Shown: one piece after another, positions 8,656 through 16,239 of the stretch
Layout of the letters: each line of letters opens with the position of its first letter
Numbering within the stretch: the first letter of the stretch is position 1
Assembly (NCBI RefSeq): GCF_030403745.1
Contig: NZ_JAQMWP010000041.1
Span: 1 to 32,428 of the forward strand
Origin: Streptomyces sp. S.PB5
GTDB taxonomy: Bacteria; Actinomycetota; Actinomycetes; Streptomycetales; Streptomycetaceae
Direction: 5' to 3'
Length of the DNA: 32,428 bases
The notes under the pieces: model-generated
Database searches by the model: none
What the model saw: only the letters and a program-made list of their open reading frames with translations
Told to the model about the DNA's origin: nothing
Program-made: the position numbers and the translations under genes

Positions 8656-8718
8656 TGTCAAGGACACTTGACACGCTACGAGGCGCCGCGCCTTGATGTC
8701 AAGCGTGCTTGACATCAA
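8656..8718 (-). promoter_or_regulatory. promoter with two matching operator palindromes
   Basis: Reading the minus strand, a -35 box TTGACA (8702-8697), an 18-base spacer and a -10-like box TAGCGT (8678-8673) form a good promoter for the membrane protein/regulator operon. Two inverted repeats share the arms TGTCAAG and CTTGACA with 4-base centres. Site 1 (8656-8673) covers the expected transcription start. Site 2 (8693-8718) has 11-base perfect arms (TTGATGTCAAG and its complement) and overlaps the -35 box. Their centres are 41 bp apart, close to four helical turns, so both face the same side. This is the layout expected for autorepression by the XRE protein; binding itself is inferred. Confidence 0.65.
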
Positions 8719-8759
8719 GTGCCGTCTGGTCAGTCATACCGATCAGAAGCGCCTTGGAC

Positions 8760-9418
8760 TCACTCGTCGAGGATGTAGCGGACGTGCGGGGCTTCGAAGT
8801 AGCCCGTGCCGACGTGCGGTTGTCGTTGTCGGCGATGGAAGAACGTTCGGATCTCGGCGGCGAGTTCGGACTGGTTCCTGGCCCGGTGGGTGTAGGGCAA
8901 GCTGCGTTTGAGGTCGGCGTTGACCAACTCGTCGGGGTTCAGCTCGGGTGAGCACCAGGGGCAGGAAGTGCAGCTCGATCTCGTCCTTGTGGTCGGCGAG
9001 CCAGGCTCGGACGGTCTTGGAGCGGTGGGCCGAGTGCCGGTCGACGAACAGGTGGACCTTCCGGTCGAAGTGCCCGACGAGCCGGGCAAGGAAGCGGCAC
9101 ATGACCTTCGCGTCGAACGACTCGGTGAAGACCATGAAGTGCATCCGGCCAAGGATGCTGAATGCGGACATCGCGTTCACGGAGAACCGGTTCCCGGTGC
9201 GACGGACGACCGGAGTCTTCCCCTGCTCGCCCCAGGTGCGGCCGGTGACCTGGCCCGAGCGGACGCCGACCTGGTCGGCGGAGATGACTTCACCGTTCTC
9301 CGCCTTTGCCTTGATCCGGATCGCTGGCCAGGTCTCCTCGCGCCAGAGGCGGACCGCCTCCGCATCCTGCTCGGCGGCCCGCTTGTCCCGACGCTGGAAG
9401 ATCAGCCCGCAGCAGTTT
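8760..9418 (-). pseudogene. IS630-family transposase remnant
   Basis: About 220 residues of an IS630-type DDE transposase are readable. The homologous part starts at GLIFQRRDKRAAEQDAEAV near 9415, without the N-terminal helix-turn-helix. The catalytic strands are visible: the first Asp in ISADQVGV, the second in LFVDRHSAH. A one-base shift near 8955 moves the frame so that the third acidic motif, PELNPDELVNADLK, and the C-terminus (RRQRQPH... VRYILDE) are read in another frame to the stop at 8760. The element is thus N-truncated and frameshifted. It ends about 40 bp from the XRE operon operators. Confidence 0.75.
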
Positions 9419-9497
9419 GGCCGACTGCGACCAGCACCGGGCTCCATGCGAAGACCGCCACCAGCGCGATGACCGCCCACACCTGGCTTCCAAACAT
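9402..9497 (-). CDS. 31-residue membrane peptide, possibly truncated
   Basis: An ATG at 9497 preceded by GGGAGGG opens a short frame encoding MFGSQVWAVIALVAVFAWSP and ending VGQTAAG. One hydrophobic segment spans most of it. The stop lies just where the IS630 transposase homology begins, so the original protein may have been longer and cut by the insertion. Small size and no recognised family keep confidence low. Confidence 0.35.
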   Translation of the reverse strand: MFGSQVWAVIALVAVFAWSPVLVAVGQTAAG

Positions 9498-9848
9498 CAA
9501 AAAGCCCTCCCGTACAACTGTCCGGAACGGCTCCTCGGGGCGAAGTCCCCGATTCGGCTGCGCCCGGCCGTCGAGTACTCATCATGGGAAGGACGGTGCC
9601 TTCGGGTGTCGATGCCCTTCCCGTCCGGAAGGTGTGCCTCTCGTGCCGGTTCTCAAGAGGGGCGTGCCTCTCCCGTTCCGGCGCTTCGGCAGGCGGGAGC
9701 GGCCAGCGGCCTCGCCCGGCCTATCAGGCAACGAAGTACATTGCTCACCGCTTCGAAGTGGCCGCGGTGTGAGCCGAAGTCGACGGCCCGGTCGGACCAG
9801 CCGTCGTCCAGCTCGCGATCGTCACCGGCTGCTCATACGGTCCGTCGG

Positions 9849-10145
9849 CTATAGGTCGAGCACGGCGCGCAGCGCCTGGTCCACGCGGGCCATGGTCTCC
9901 GCGGGGACCGTGCCGCGGCGGGTGGCCCCGTCGAAGCGGGTACTGCGGAGCTGTTGGAGGTTGACGGCGACTGCGGTTGCCGGGACCGGATCGCCCACTA
10001 CGACGGACATGGCAGTGTCGGGGTAGCGGCCGGAGGGGTGCAGGACGATGGCGAGCACCGCGCCATAGGCCTCCTCCAGGCCGGTCAGGGAAACGATCAG
10101 GACGTCGCGGTCGTCGGAGAGGGTCCAGATCTCGCCGCGTCTCAC
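9849..10145 (-). CDS. MazF/PemK-like toxin
   Basis: This 98-residue protein starts MRRGEIWTL, the opening typical of MazF/PemK endoribonuclease toxins (R-x-G-D/E-I-W). A beta-rich core follows (DVLIVSLTG, AVLAIVLHP, MSVVVGDP), then a C-terminal helix (ARVDQALRAVLDL) like the one that helps MazF dimerise. The family cuts mRNA and stalls growth until neutralised. The gene overlaps the upstream antitoxin gene by four bases (10142-10145), the usual coupled order of antitoxin first. The sequence is divergent, so a CcdB/MazF-fold protein without RNase activity cannot be excluded. Confidence 0.75.
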   Translation of the reverse strand: MRRGEIWTLSDDRDVLIVSLTGLEEAYGAVLAIVLHPSGRYPDTAMSVVVGDPVPATAVAVNLQQLRSTRFDGATRRGTVPAETMARVDQALRAVLDL

Positions 10146-10339
10146 CGCAGGGTGTCGCCTTCGCCGGCCAGGTCGTCACCGAGGCCGAGCGCGGCCAGCT
10201 GGCGCGCGGCGTCGAGGGTGGCCTGACGGCGGGCGGCGCGGACCACGTAGGCGTTGAGACTCATCCCGGCCGCCTCGGCACCGGCCCGGATCGAGGGTGC
10301 GAGTTCGTCGGGGATGCGCAGAGTCATGTCTACGGTCAT
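10142..10339 (-). CDS. ribbon-helix-helix antitoxin
   Basis: This 65-residue protein has the ribbon-helix-helix fold of Arc/MetJ-type antitoxins: a strand (VDMTLRIPDEL), then two helices (APSIRAGAEAAGMSLNAYVVRAARRQ). The remaining tail (DAARQLAALGLGDDLAGEGD) would wrap the toxin. It is the first gene of a two-gene toxin-antitoxin operon. GAGG lies upstream of the ATG at 10339; a second ATG four codons later is possible. A perfect 10-bp palindrome GGTCATGACC at 10334-10343 covers the start codon and could be part of the operator through which the complex represses itself. That last point is inference. Confidence 0.78.
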   Translation of the reverse strand: MTVDMTLRIPDELAPSIRAGAEAAGMSLNAYVVRAARRQATLDAARQLAALGLGDDLAGEGDTLR

Positions 10340-10536
10340 GACCTCACACTAGCTACCGAGCAGTGGTGGCGTAAAGCGGTGGCAAGGAGTGGTGCACGGG
10401 CGACGGAGCCGACGAGCCTGCGGGGATGGGGTCGTGTGGGCCCGCCGCCAGTGCGGTCCCGCATCCGGCACGGTACTGGCGGGCCTGCAAGCGGGAGCCG
10501 TGGAGCGGCGCCGCGCGCAGATGGTCTCGGGTTCGG

Positions 10537-11508
10537 TCAATTCGGCGGTACGACCGAGATGACCACGTTGCCGATCTTCTGCCCGGTCTCGACGTACCGG
10601 TAGGCGTCGACGATCTGCTCCAACGCATACTGCCGGTCGATGACCGGCCGGAACGCCCCTGACTCGATCAGGGTGCGGATGTAGCGCACCATCTCCGAGT
10701 CCTGCCGCGGAAAGGGGAACTTCACCTTCCGACCACGGAGCAACGGCGTGACAAGCGGCAGAAACAGGTTCTGCCAGCCAGGGCCCAGATCAGAGGAGAG
10801 GTACAGCCCGCCGGGTTTCAGTAGCCGCCGGCAGCAGCCGAAGGTGCTCTTGCCGACCGCGTCGAAGACCGCATCGTAGCGCTGAGTGTCCCTGGTGAAA
10901 TCCTGGACCGTGTAGTCGACGACCCGATCCGCGCCCAGCGCCTTCACCAGGTCCACCTGCGCCGTGCCGCAGACCGCGGTCACGGTGGCTCCGTGATGCT
11001 TCAGCAGTTGCACCGCTGCCGAGCCGATGGCCCCGGTCGCCCCGTACACAAGAACGGCGTGCCCGGCCCGGACACCGGCCGTGGTGATGAACGACAGCGC
11101 ATAGTGCGCACCCTCCGTACCGGGGGCGGCTTCCTCGAAGGTCACGTCTCTCGGCATGATCGTGATGACGCCGTCCTGCGGAACCGACAGGTACTCGGCA
11201 TGAGTTCCAAAGGCGCCCTCGTTGTACCCGAACACCCGGTCGCCCACGTTGAAGGAGGTGACGTTGCTGCCGACCGCTTCCACGACTCCCGCATACTCGG
11301 TCCCGAGCACGGTATGCCGCGGCCGAGCAAGGCCGGTGAACGCGCGGACGAAGAAAGGCTTGGCCGCACGGTAGCCGCAGTCCGTCCGGTTGACCGTCGT
11401 CGCGTGCACCCTCACCAGAACGTCACGGTCCCCGATCGAAGGCCTGTCTACCTCGGCGATCCGGACCACGGACGGCGGCCCGTAACGGGTGTGCACCGCT
11501 GCCTTCAT
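10537..11508 (-). CDS. zinc-independent MDR alcohol dehydrogenase / quinone oxidoreductase-like
   Basis: This 323-residue protein belongs to the medium-chain dehydrogenase/reductase superfamily. The N-terminal GroES-like domain (KAAVHTRYGPPSVVRIAEV to VGDRVFGYN) lacks the zinc ligands of classical alcohol dehydrogenases. The cofactor domain has the NAD(P) motif VYGATGAIGSAAVQLLK near residues 151-167 and the DRVVDYT segment typical of quinone oxidoreductase-like members. It probably reduces quinones or activated double bonds using NAD(P)H in the cytoplasm. The ribosome binding site is weak. It stands alone between the toxin-antitoxin operon and the ECF sigma gene, with no clear operon partner. 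Confidence 0.9.
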   Translation of the reverse strand: MKAAVHTRYGPPSVVRIAEVDRPSIGDRDVLVRVHATTVNRTDCGYRAAKPFFVRAFTGLARPRHTVLGTEYAGVVEAVGSNVTSFNVGDRVFGYNEGAFGTHAEYLSVPQDGVITIMPRDVTFEEAAPGTEGAHYALSFITTAGVRAGHAVLVYGATGAIGSAAVQLLKHHGATVTAVCGTAQVDLVKALGADRVVDYTVQDFTRDTQRYDAVFDAVGKSTFGCCRRLLKPGGLYLSSDLGPGWQNLFLPLVTPLLRGRKVKFPFPRQDSEMVRYIRTLIESGAFRPVIDRQYALEQIVDAYRYVETGQKIGNVVISVVPPN

Positions 11509-11744
11509 GGGCGAACCTTAGCGGGAGCGCCCCTTCAACCACACGCCCCAGCGCCCGAAGCGATCAACCTGTTCCGGCCGTCGGCCGCCAGTAGCTCTTG
11601 GTGGCCGAAACCACGGGAACGGGCGGGCCCGTCGCCGGCCGCTTCGGCTAGGGCCTGTCTGAAGTCGTGATCAAGGGATGACGTTCCTCTTACGACCGGT
11701 GTTTCGACCGGATGCTCGGGATTCCGTGAACCTTTCCGCCTGGA

Positions 11745-12323
11745 ATGCCGACTGTCGGTGTGACGGACGGTGCGGAGCAGGGAGGTGTGGTGGGCGACGA
11801 CGGGTTGCTGGTGGTGCGCTGTCAGCTTGGGGAGCGGGAGGCGTTCCGCGAGCTGGTGGCCGTGTGGCACCCTGCGCTGTGGCGTTATGTCCGGGGCATG
11901 GTCGGCTCTTCGCACCTCGCGGACGATCTTGTTCAGGAGGTGTGGGTCGCTGTGGTGCGTGGCCTGCCGCGGCTGCGGCAGCCGGAGCGGTTCGCCCCGT
12001 GGCTGTTCACCGTCGCCCGGCGCAGGGTCACTGACCATCTGCGGCAGACGTACAGGGCTCCGGAGACAGTCATGGAGGACGCGACGGCTGTCGTCGCCGA
12101 CGACGAGCTCAGCGGCGTGCTCACCACGCTGCAGATCGAGGCAGGTCTTGCTGCTCTGCCGCCCCTGGAGCGCGAGGTGCTGATCCTCTTCCACCTTCAG
12201 GACCTGCCGCTGGCTTGCTGCGCGGAGGTGCTCGGCGTACCGGCCGGCACGGTCAAGAGCAGGCTGCACCGCGCCCGGCGCATGCTGCGCAACCACCTTG
12301 CCGAGAAGGGACACGAGGCATGA
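11745..12323 (+). CDS. ECF-type RNA polymerase sigma factor
   Basis: This 192-residue extracytoplasmic-function sigma factor has region 2 (FRELVAVWHPALWRYVRGMV, then DDLVQEVWVAVVRGL and PWLFTVARRRVTDHLRQ) for core and -10 binding. Region 4 (LPPLEREVLILFHLQDLPL, then EVLGVPAGTVKSRLHRARR) binds the -35 element. The ATG at 11745 has no obvious ribosome site; a GTG at 11790 with GGAGG four bases upstream gives a start (VGDDGLLVVRCQLGERE) that fits the family and may be the true one. The gene overlaps the next by four bases. No classical zinc anti-sigma gene is present, so the downstream membrane proteins are the candidates for controlling it. Confidence 0.92.
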   Translation: MPTVGVTDGAEQGGVVGDDGLLVVRCQLGEREAFRELVAVWHPALWRYVRGMVGSSHLADDLVQEVWVAVVRGLPRLRQPERFAPWLFTVARRRVTDHLRQTYRAPETVMEDATAVVADDELSGVLTTLQIEAGLAALPPLEREVLILFHLQDLPLACCAEVLGVPAGTVKSRLHRARRMLRNHLAEKGHEA

Positions 12324-12817
12324 GCGAGCAGAACCGCGCAGGGCAGCGGGCGGTGCCCGAGCAGCTGGAGCGCGCGCTGGCCGCAGAGGTGTCGCTGCGG
12401 TCCCGGCTGCGCCACGTGGCAGTGGGCCTGGCCGGGGGATGCGGCGCGGCCGTGATCGCGGTGCTGTGGGCCACCGAGCCGCATGCGCTGCCGCCGCGTA
12501 CCCAGGCCGTCTTTGCCGGGCTGATCGCCATCGGGCTGGCCTGGGCCGTCTTCGCCGGCTGGGTGCTGAGCAGGCGTCGGCCGCTGTTCGCCCGGGACCG
12601 GGTGCTGTCCGCCCGGATCGCACTGGCGGCGACCGTGGTGAGCGCCCTGGCCGGGGTGGCGCTGGCGGCAGTCCGTGGCAGTACCGCCGACCTGGTGGCC
12701 ACCGCCGTGGGCGGGGTCGTCTGCACCGCCGCCGCGATGCTCACCCTGGTACGAGCGCGGCGCCGCCGCCGCGAACTGTTGCGGCTGCGGGAGGCCTTGC
12801 GACACGACGCCCCCTGA
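12320..12817 (+). CDS. membrane protein coupled to the ECF sigma factor
   Basis: This 165-residue protein overlaps the sigma gene by ATGA. A cytoplasmic-looking N-terminus of about 35 residues (EQNRAGQRAVPEQLERALAA) is followed by four membrane segments: near 34-50 (HVAVGLAGGCGAAVIAVLW), 62-80 (VFAGLIAIGLAWAVFAGW), 95-113 (RIALAATVVSALAGVALAA) and 122-140 (VATAVGGVVCTAAAMLTLV). A strongly basic tail follows. Position and topology fit an anti-sigma role in which the N-terminal tail holds the sigma factor at the membrane, but it has no zinc-binding His/Cys motif. The function is therefore inferred, and a transporter-like role is possible. Confidence 0.85.
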   Translation: MSEQNRAGQRAVPEQLERALAAEVSLRSRLRHVAVGLAGGCGAAVIAVLWATEPHALPPRTQAVFAGLIAIGLAWAVFAGWVLSRRRPLFARDRVLSARIALAATVVSALAGVALAAVRGSTADLVATAVGGVVCTAAAMLTLVRARRRRRELLRLREALRHDAP

Positions 12818-12868
12818 ACAGCCGCATTCACCCAAACCAAGATCACCCAGATCATCAGGGAGACAGAC

Positions 12869-13003
12869 ATGGACAACAAGACTCCGATCGGCCCGCCGGC
12901 CCTCGCGCTCCGCTTCCGAGGTGCGAGCAAGCGCACCGTCTTGGTCGTCGCGGTCCTGGCCGGTGTCGCCCTGCTGATCGACGTCGGCCTGCTCCTGACC
13001 TGA
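12869..13003 (+). CDS. 44-residue single-pass membrane protein
   Basis: An ATG at 12869 with GGGAGA six bases upstream starts a 44-residue ORF. It has a polar N-terminus (MDNKTPIGPPALALRF), a basic turn (RGASKRT) and one hydrophobic helix (VLVVAVLAGVALLIDVGLLL). The start context and codon usage support translation. It lies about 50 bp after the sigma-linked membrane gene, so it is probably the third gene of that operon and could modulate the complex. I know no family for it. Confidence 0.6.
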   Translation: MDNKTPIGPPALALRFRGASKRTVLVVAVLAGVALLIDVGLLLT

Positions 13004-13096
13004 GCTTGCGCCCCGGAGCCGAGGTGCCACCGCTGAGACCTCGGTGACACACGCCCAAGAATTCAGTGACACAGGACAAGCTGGCAGAGGTCGGGT

Positions 13097-13280
13097 ATGG
13101 CGGGGATGGCACGCAGGGAACTCACAGACGATGAGTGGGAGTTGATCGAGCCGTTCCTGCCGACAGGCACGTGCGACCCGTATCCGGAGCATCTGCGGGA
13201 GCAGTTCGAGAGCGTGATCTGGATGTCCTGCTCGGGTGCCCAGTGGCGGGAGATGCCGACGGAGTTCGGGGTCTGCCTGC
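13097..13280 (+). pseudogene. IS5-type transposase, N-terminal remnant
   Basis: The frame from 13097 reads MARRELTDDEWELIEPFLP and continues LREQFESVIW and AQWREMPTEFG, the N-terminal DUF4096-like part of IS5-family transposases. Homology stops after about 60 residues at EFGVC; the rest to 13378 is not transposase-like. None of the catalytic DDE residues remain. An 8-bp-arm hairpin (GCCGGCTT and its complement) follows at 13290-13308. Confidence 0.65.
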
Positions 13281-13378
13281 TCACCGACCAGCCGGCTTCA
13301 AAAGCCGGCCTGATCACCACCACTCGCGCCCACGCGAGCCAAGTCGGCATCGGGGTGGGGCCGCGTCCTCAGTGTTAA

Positions 13379-13671
13379 GCCGTGGCCCATGGCCTGCGTC
13401 ACAACGCGCGTGAGGGCCCGGGCCGGCAACGCCGAAGGACGCAAGCCGTTCCGGGAGCGCGCGGCTGGTCATGCTCGGCGGCATTGGCGCGCAACAGCGT
13501 CATGGTGGGTCAGAATCCACGAACCGGCTCTCCGGGCCCTCCGAAGCCGTGCCGCTCCGCCAGCCTGATCGGCTGCAGCGTCCTGGGCTGTCCCGTTACT
13601 CCATGGCGCGGCCGATGAGTTTGCGGCTCCCGACCGGTCCATGCTTGTGACACCTAGGAAGGGACATCGCC
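13379..13671. other. intergenic stretch, no gene recognised
   Basis: No frame shows convincing coding bias between the IS5 remnant and the DHFR-like gene. The last 20 bases contain the ribosome site AGGAAGGGA of the next gene. Confidence 0.4.
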
Positions 13672-14277
13672 ATGTCGGAGCTTCTTGTCGACTTCATCAC
13701 CTCCCTCGACGGCTACGCCTCGGGAGAGGGATGGCCCGGATTCTGGGGCCTTGAGGGCCCGGAGTACCTCGCCTGGCTCGGTGAGCAGCCGGAGGCCACC
13801 TATCTCATGGGAGCGAACACCTACCGCCTGATGTCGGGCTTCGCCGCAGGCGAGGTTCCAAGTGGGCAGGACGAGTTCAGGCCCGAGGAAGAGGCGTCCG
13901 TCGACGAGCTCACGCAAGCGTCCAAGGTGGTGTTCTCCTCCTCGCTCAAAGAGCCACTGACGTGGGCCAACTCCACGCTCGTCCGCGACGACGCCATCGA
14001 GGCGGTCCGCGCCATGAAATCGGATGGCTCGGGGCTCCTCAGCACGATCGGCAGCCTCAGCCTGTGCCGGTCCTTGCTACGAGCCGGCCTCGTCGACCGC
14101 TTCCGGGTCGTGATGTTCCCGGTGATCACCGGGGCCACAGGCGAAGAACGCATCTACGACGGCTATCCGGACGTTGCCCTCGAGATGATCGATCACCGCA
14201 CCTTCGACGGCCGCATCCAGCTGGTCGAGTACAAGCCCCGCGTACTCGAGCACCCGCCGCTCGGTACCCCTGCATGA
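13672..14277 (+). CDS. dihydrofolate reductase-family (RibD C-terminal-like) protein
   Basis: This 201-residue protein belongs to the RibD C-terminal/DHFR-like reductase family, NADPH-dependent enzymes of mostly unknown substrate in Streptomyces. The N-terminus LLVDFITSLDGYASG is the standard first strand. The LMGANTYRLM segment and the nucleotide-binding stretch LLSTIGSLSLCRSLLRAGLVDR follow, then FRVVMFPVITG and the C-terminal LVEYKPR. AGGAAGGGA precedes the ATG with suitable spacing. It is not a folate-pathway DHFR by length or motif. It stands alone after an IS remnant; the next gene follows after about 145 bp in the same direction. Confidence 0.9.
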   Translation: MSELLVDFITSLDGYASGEGWPGFWGLEGPEYLAWLGEQPEATYLMGANTYRLMSGFAAGEVPSGQDEFRPEEEASVDELTQASKVVFSSSLKEPLTWANSTLVRDDAIEAVRAMKSDGSGLLSTIGSLSLCRSLLRAGLVDRFRVVMFPVITGATGEERIYDGYPDVALEMIDHRTFDGRIQLVEYKPRVLEHPPLGTPA

Positions 14278-14421
14278 CGTCGCCCCGTCCGCCGGTCTGG
14301 ACGACCGCCAGGCCTGCGCCGACGGGCGCGGAGCGAGACTTAGCGGTCGTCCCGATAGGTGGGTGGCTCGTCGAAGCGCACCGCCGATTGGGTCGCACGG
14401 TGCTGATGCGACGATGCGGTC

Positions 14422-15150
14422 ATGCGTGATTTGAGCCAGCTGATCGACGTCGAGGAACCGGCCTGGCCGGAACTCAGGGAGACACTCGAGAAAAGTCCGG
14501 TGGTCGTCGACCTGCTCCCGCCCGATGGCGATTTGGGTAGGGCTTCCATTCTTCAGCTGCAGGTCACGGCCGGGTCGTACCTGGGTGCAGTGGCACTGCA
14601 GTGCGGCGGTCTGCTGGTGGACGACGGTTGGGTGCGGGTCTTCGGCAGCCCCGTCGGTGGGGCTACGCACGGCCTGCCGGGCCTGGCTCGCGTGAATCAG
14701 TTCCCCGCCGCGTTCGATTCAGTGTGGCGACCGGAGACCGGTTTGGTGATTGCACACGACGTGCTGGGCGGCGTCTTCGCTCTCAACGGCGCCGCTCCTG
14801 GCAGCGCCGGCCGCCCCGGCGCCCCGGGCGAGGTCGTCTACTTCGCCCCGGATTCCCTTCGGTGGGAGGCCCTGGGTGTCGGTCACTCGACGTGGCTTGT
14901 CTGGCTGGTGTCTGGGGCACTCGATGAGTTCTACGCCGATCTGCGCTGGACCGGCTGGAAGGAGGAGGTCCGGGCACTGAACACCAATCAGGGTCTGTCG
15001 CTGTTCCCGCCGTTGTGGTCTGCCGAGGCGCGCCAGGACATCTCCGCAACCAGTCGTCGCGCTGTGCCCATGGACGAGCTGCTCGGCGTTGCCCGGGACT
15101 CATGCCGACAGTTCGATGGCGTTGATCCAGGTTTTCTCGGCACCGTGTGA
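14422..15150 (+). CDS. DUF2625-family protein
   Basis: This 242-residue cytoplasmic protein fits DUF2625, a family of unknown function found in enterobacteria and actinobacteria. It starts MRDLSQLIDVEEPAWPEL, then has GGLLVDDGWVRVFGS, a conserved glycine/aromatic core (HDVLGGVFALNG) and VVYFAPDSLRWEALG, followed by LDEFYADLRWTGWKEEV and SLFPPLWS. No catalytic motif, signal peptide or membrane helix is visible. The length is normal for the family and the reading frame intact. Nothing in the neighbourhood suggests a role. Confidence 0.82.
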   Translation: MRDLSQLIDVEEPAWPELRETLEKSPVVVDLLPPDGDLGRASILQLQVTAGSYLGAVALQCGGLLVDDGWVRVFGSPVGGATHGLPGLARVNQFPAAFDSVWRPETGLVIAHDVLGGVFALNGAAPGSAGRPGAPGEVVYFAPDSLRWEALGVGHSTWLVWLVSGALDEFYADLRWTGWKEEVRALNTNQGLSLFPPLWSAEARQDISATSRRAVPMDELLGVARDSCRQFDGVDPGFLGTV

Positions 15151-15168
15151 ATGGGCCGCCCCGTCCAG

Positions 15169-15440
15169 TCAGCGGGAGCAGATCAGAGTGGCGGCGATCC
15201 GGGCGAAGGCCAGAAAGTGTTCGGCCTGGCGCTCGTAGCGGCGGTTCAGGCGGCGACACCCGGCCAGCCGCGCCATCGCCCGCTGCACGGTTCAGCGGTG
15301 GCGACCCAGCCGCCGGGCCGGAAGGACTTGACGCACCGAAACCGTCCCGGCCTGGCGTTCTGACCAACTTGATCGCGCAGTCGGCAGTCCTCGTTTCGGG
15401 CAGGGCAGTGAGCGCAGCATCGGCGCCATGCGGCCCCACA
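15169..15440 (-). pseudogene. IS5-type transposase, C-terminal remnant
   Basis: The minus strand ends with RAMARLAGCRRLNRRYERQA, then EHFLAFARIAATLICSR and a stop at 15169-15171, the usual C-terminus of one Streptomyces IS5 subgroup. Upstream an in-frame stop (HR*TVQ) and a shift near GRDGF break the sequence, and the catalytic core is missing. It is a different subgroup from the remnants at 13097 and 16240. Confidence 0.5.
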
Positions 15441-15689
15441 CGGCCACGTGATCGCCTGCTTAGTGCCCCGGGAGTGCCCGACAAGTCCGTCACGGGGCGC
15501 CGGATCGTCTAGTCCCTCCCCGCCCCCCGCCGGCACCCAGACCGGCGGCATCCGCCTCCCCAAGGAGGACGGCGCGGCGCTGTGGGCGCTCGGGGCGACG
15601 GCGACCAGAGTCAGGGTCGTCGAGTAGCTCCTGAGTCGTGCGGGCGATAGCCCGGACACCCTGACCGGCGTGTCCGGGCCGGTGTGACC
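15441..15689. other. gap with a possible orphan C-terminal coding scrap
   Basis: On the plus strand, codons with strong third-position GC bias read GGIRLPKEDGAALWALGATA and end RVRVVE with a stop at 15625-15627. It looks like the tail of a lost protein, but I do not recognise it. Confidence 0.25.
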
Positions 15690-16145
15690 TCAGCAGATGG
15701 TGACGGTGCTGAAGTCGTACGTCGCCTCGTTCGGGAACACCCAGATGGTGCTGGGGTGGGCAGGGGCGCGGTACGTGCCCACGTTGGGTCCCCAGAAACG
15801 GACTTCGGCTGCGCCCGTCTGGTTGTTGATCACAGTGAGCGCGTCGATGAAGTTCGAGAGCGACCGCGTACCGCACCTGTACAGGTGGAAGATGCTCTGT
15901 TTGCCGTCGCCCTGACCGACCGATATACAGGCGATTCCTGATGCCCTGGCGCAATCCTTGAGCGCCTTCTCAGCTGCTTCACCACCCTGTACATCCCGCT
16001 TCACCCACTCGCCGTCGTGCATGGGGGAGATCCCCGGCGTCCACGCGGTCGCGGCTGCCTGCGCCGGTGCCTGCGCAGCCAGCGGAAGAAGGAACGCGGC
16101 GATCAGCGTCACGACCGCCGCAGCCGCTCGTTTTCTCAGTCCCAT
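15690..16145 (-). CDS. secreted four-cysteine protein
   Basis: This 151-residue protein has a clear Sec signal peptide: basic start MGLRKRA, hydrophobic core AAAVVTLIAAFLLPLAA, and an Ala-rich cleavage region near residues 28-32 (APAQAAA). The mature part of about 120 residues carries four cysteines, in KDCARASG, GIACISVG, LYRCGT and the final residue, TIC. They could form two disulfides and stabilise a small extracellular fold. A tail rich in aromatic and polar residues (VRFWGPNVGTYRAP, STIWVFPNEATYDF) suggests beta structure. The ATG at 16145 has AGGAGA six bases upstream. I do not recognise the family; a secreted inhibitor or toxin-like peptide is one possibility among many. It lies between two IS5 remnants. 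Confidence 0.8.
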   Translation of the reverse strand: MGLRKRAAAAVVTLIAAFLLPLAAQAPAQAAATAWTPGISPMHDGEWVKRDVQGGEAAEKALKDCARASGIACISVGQGDGKQSIFHLYRCGTRSLSNFIDALTVINNQTGAAEVRFWGPNVGTYRAPAHPSTIWVFPNEATYDFSTVTIC

Positions 16146-16239
16146 GGGGTCTCCTCTGCAGTCGTAACCGACGACCCGAACCGTAGACCGCACCAGGGAC
16201 GTCGTGACCCTGACAGCTATCAGGGTGGGGGCGCTCGGG

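Noticed and set aside
11535..12623. A 362-codon minus-strand frame.
   Set aside because: It is antisense to the well-supported ECF sigma gene and membrane protein gene.
13410..13490. GC-rich stretch with GACGCAAGCC that recalls riboswitch core sequences.
   Set aside because: No matching paired helices of a known riboswitch could be drawn and no fitting gene follows directly.
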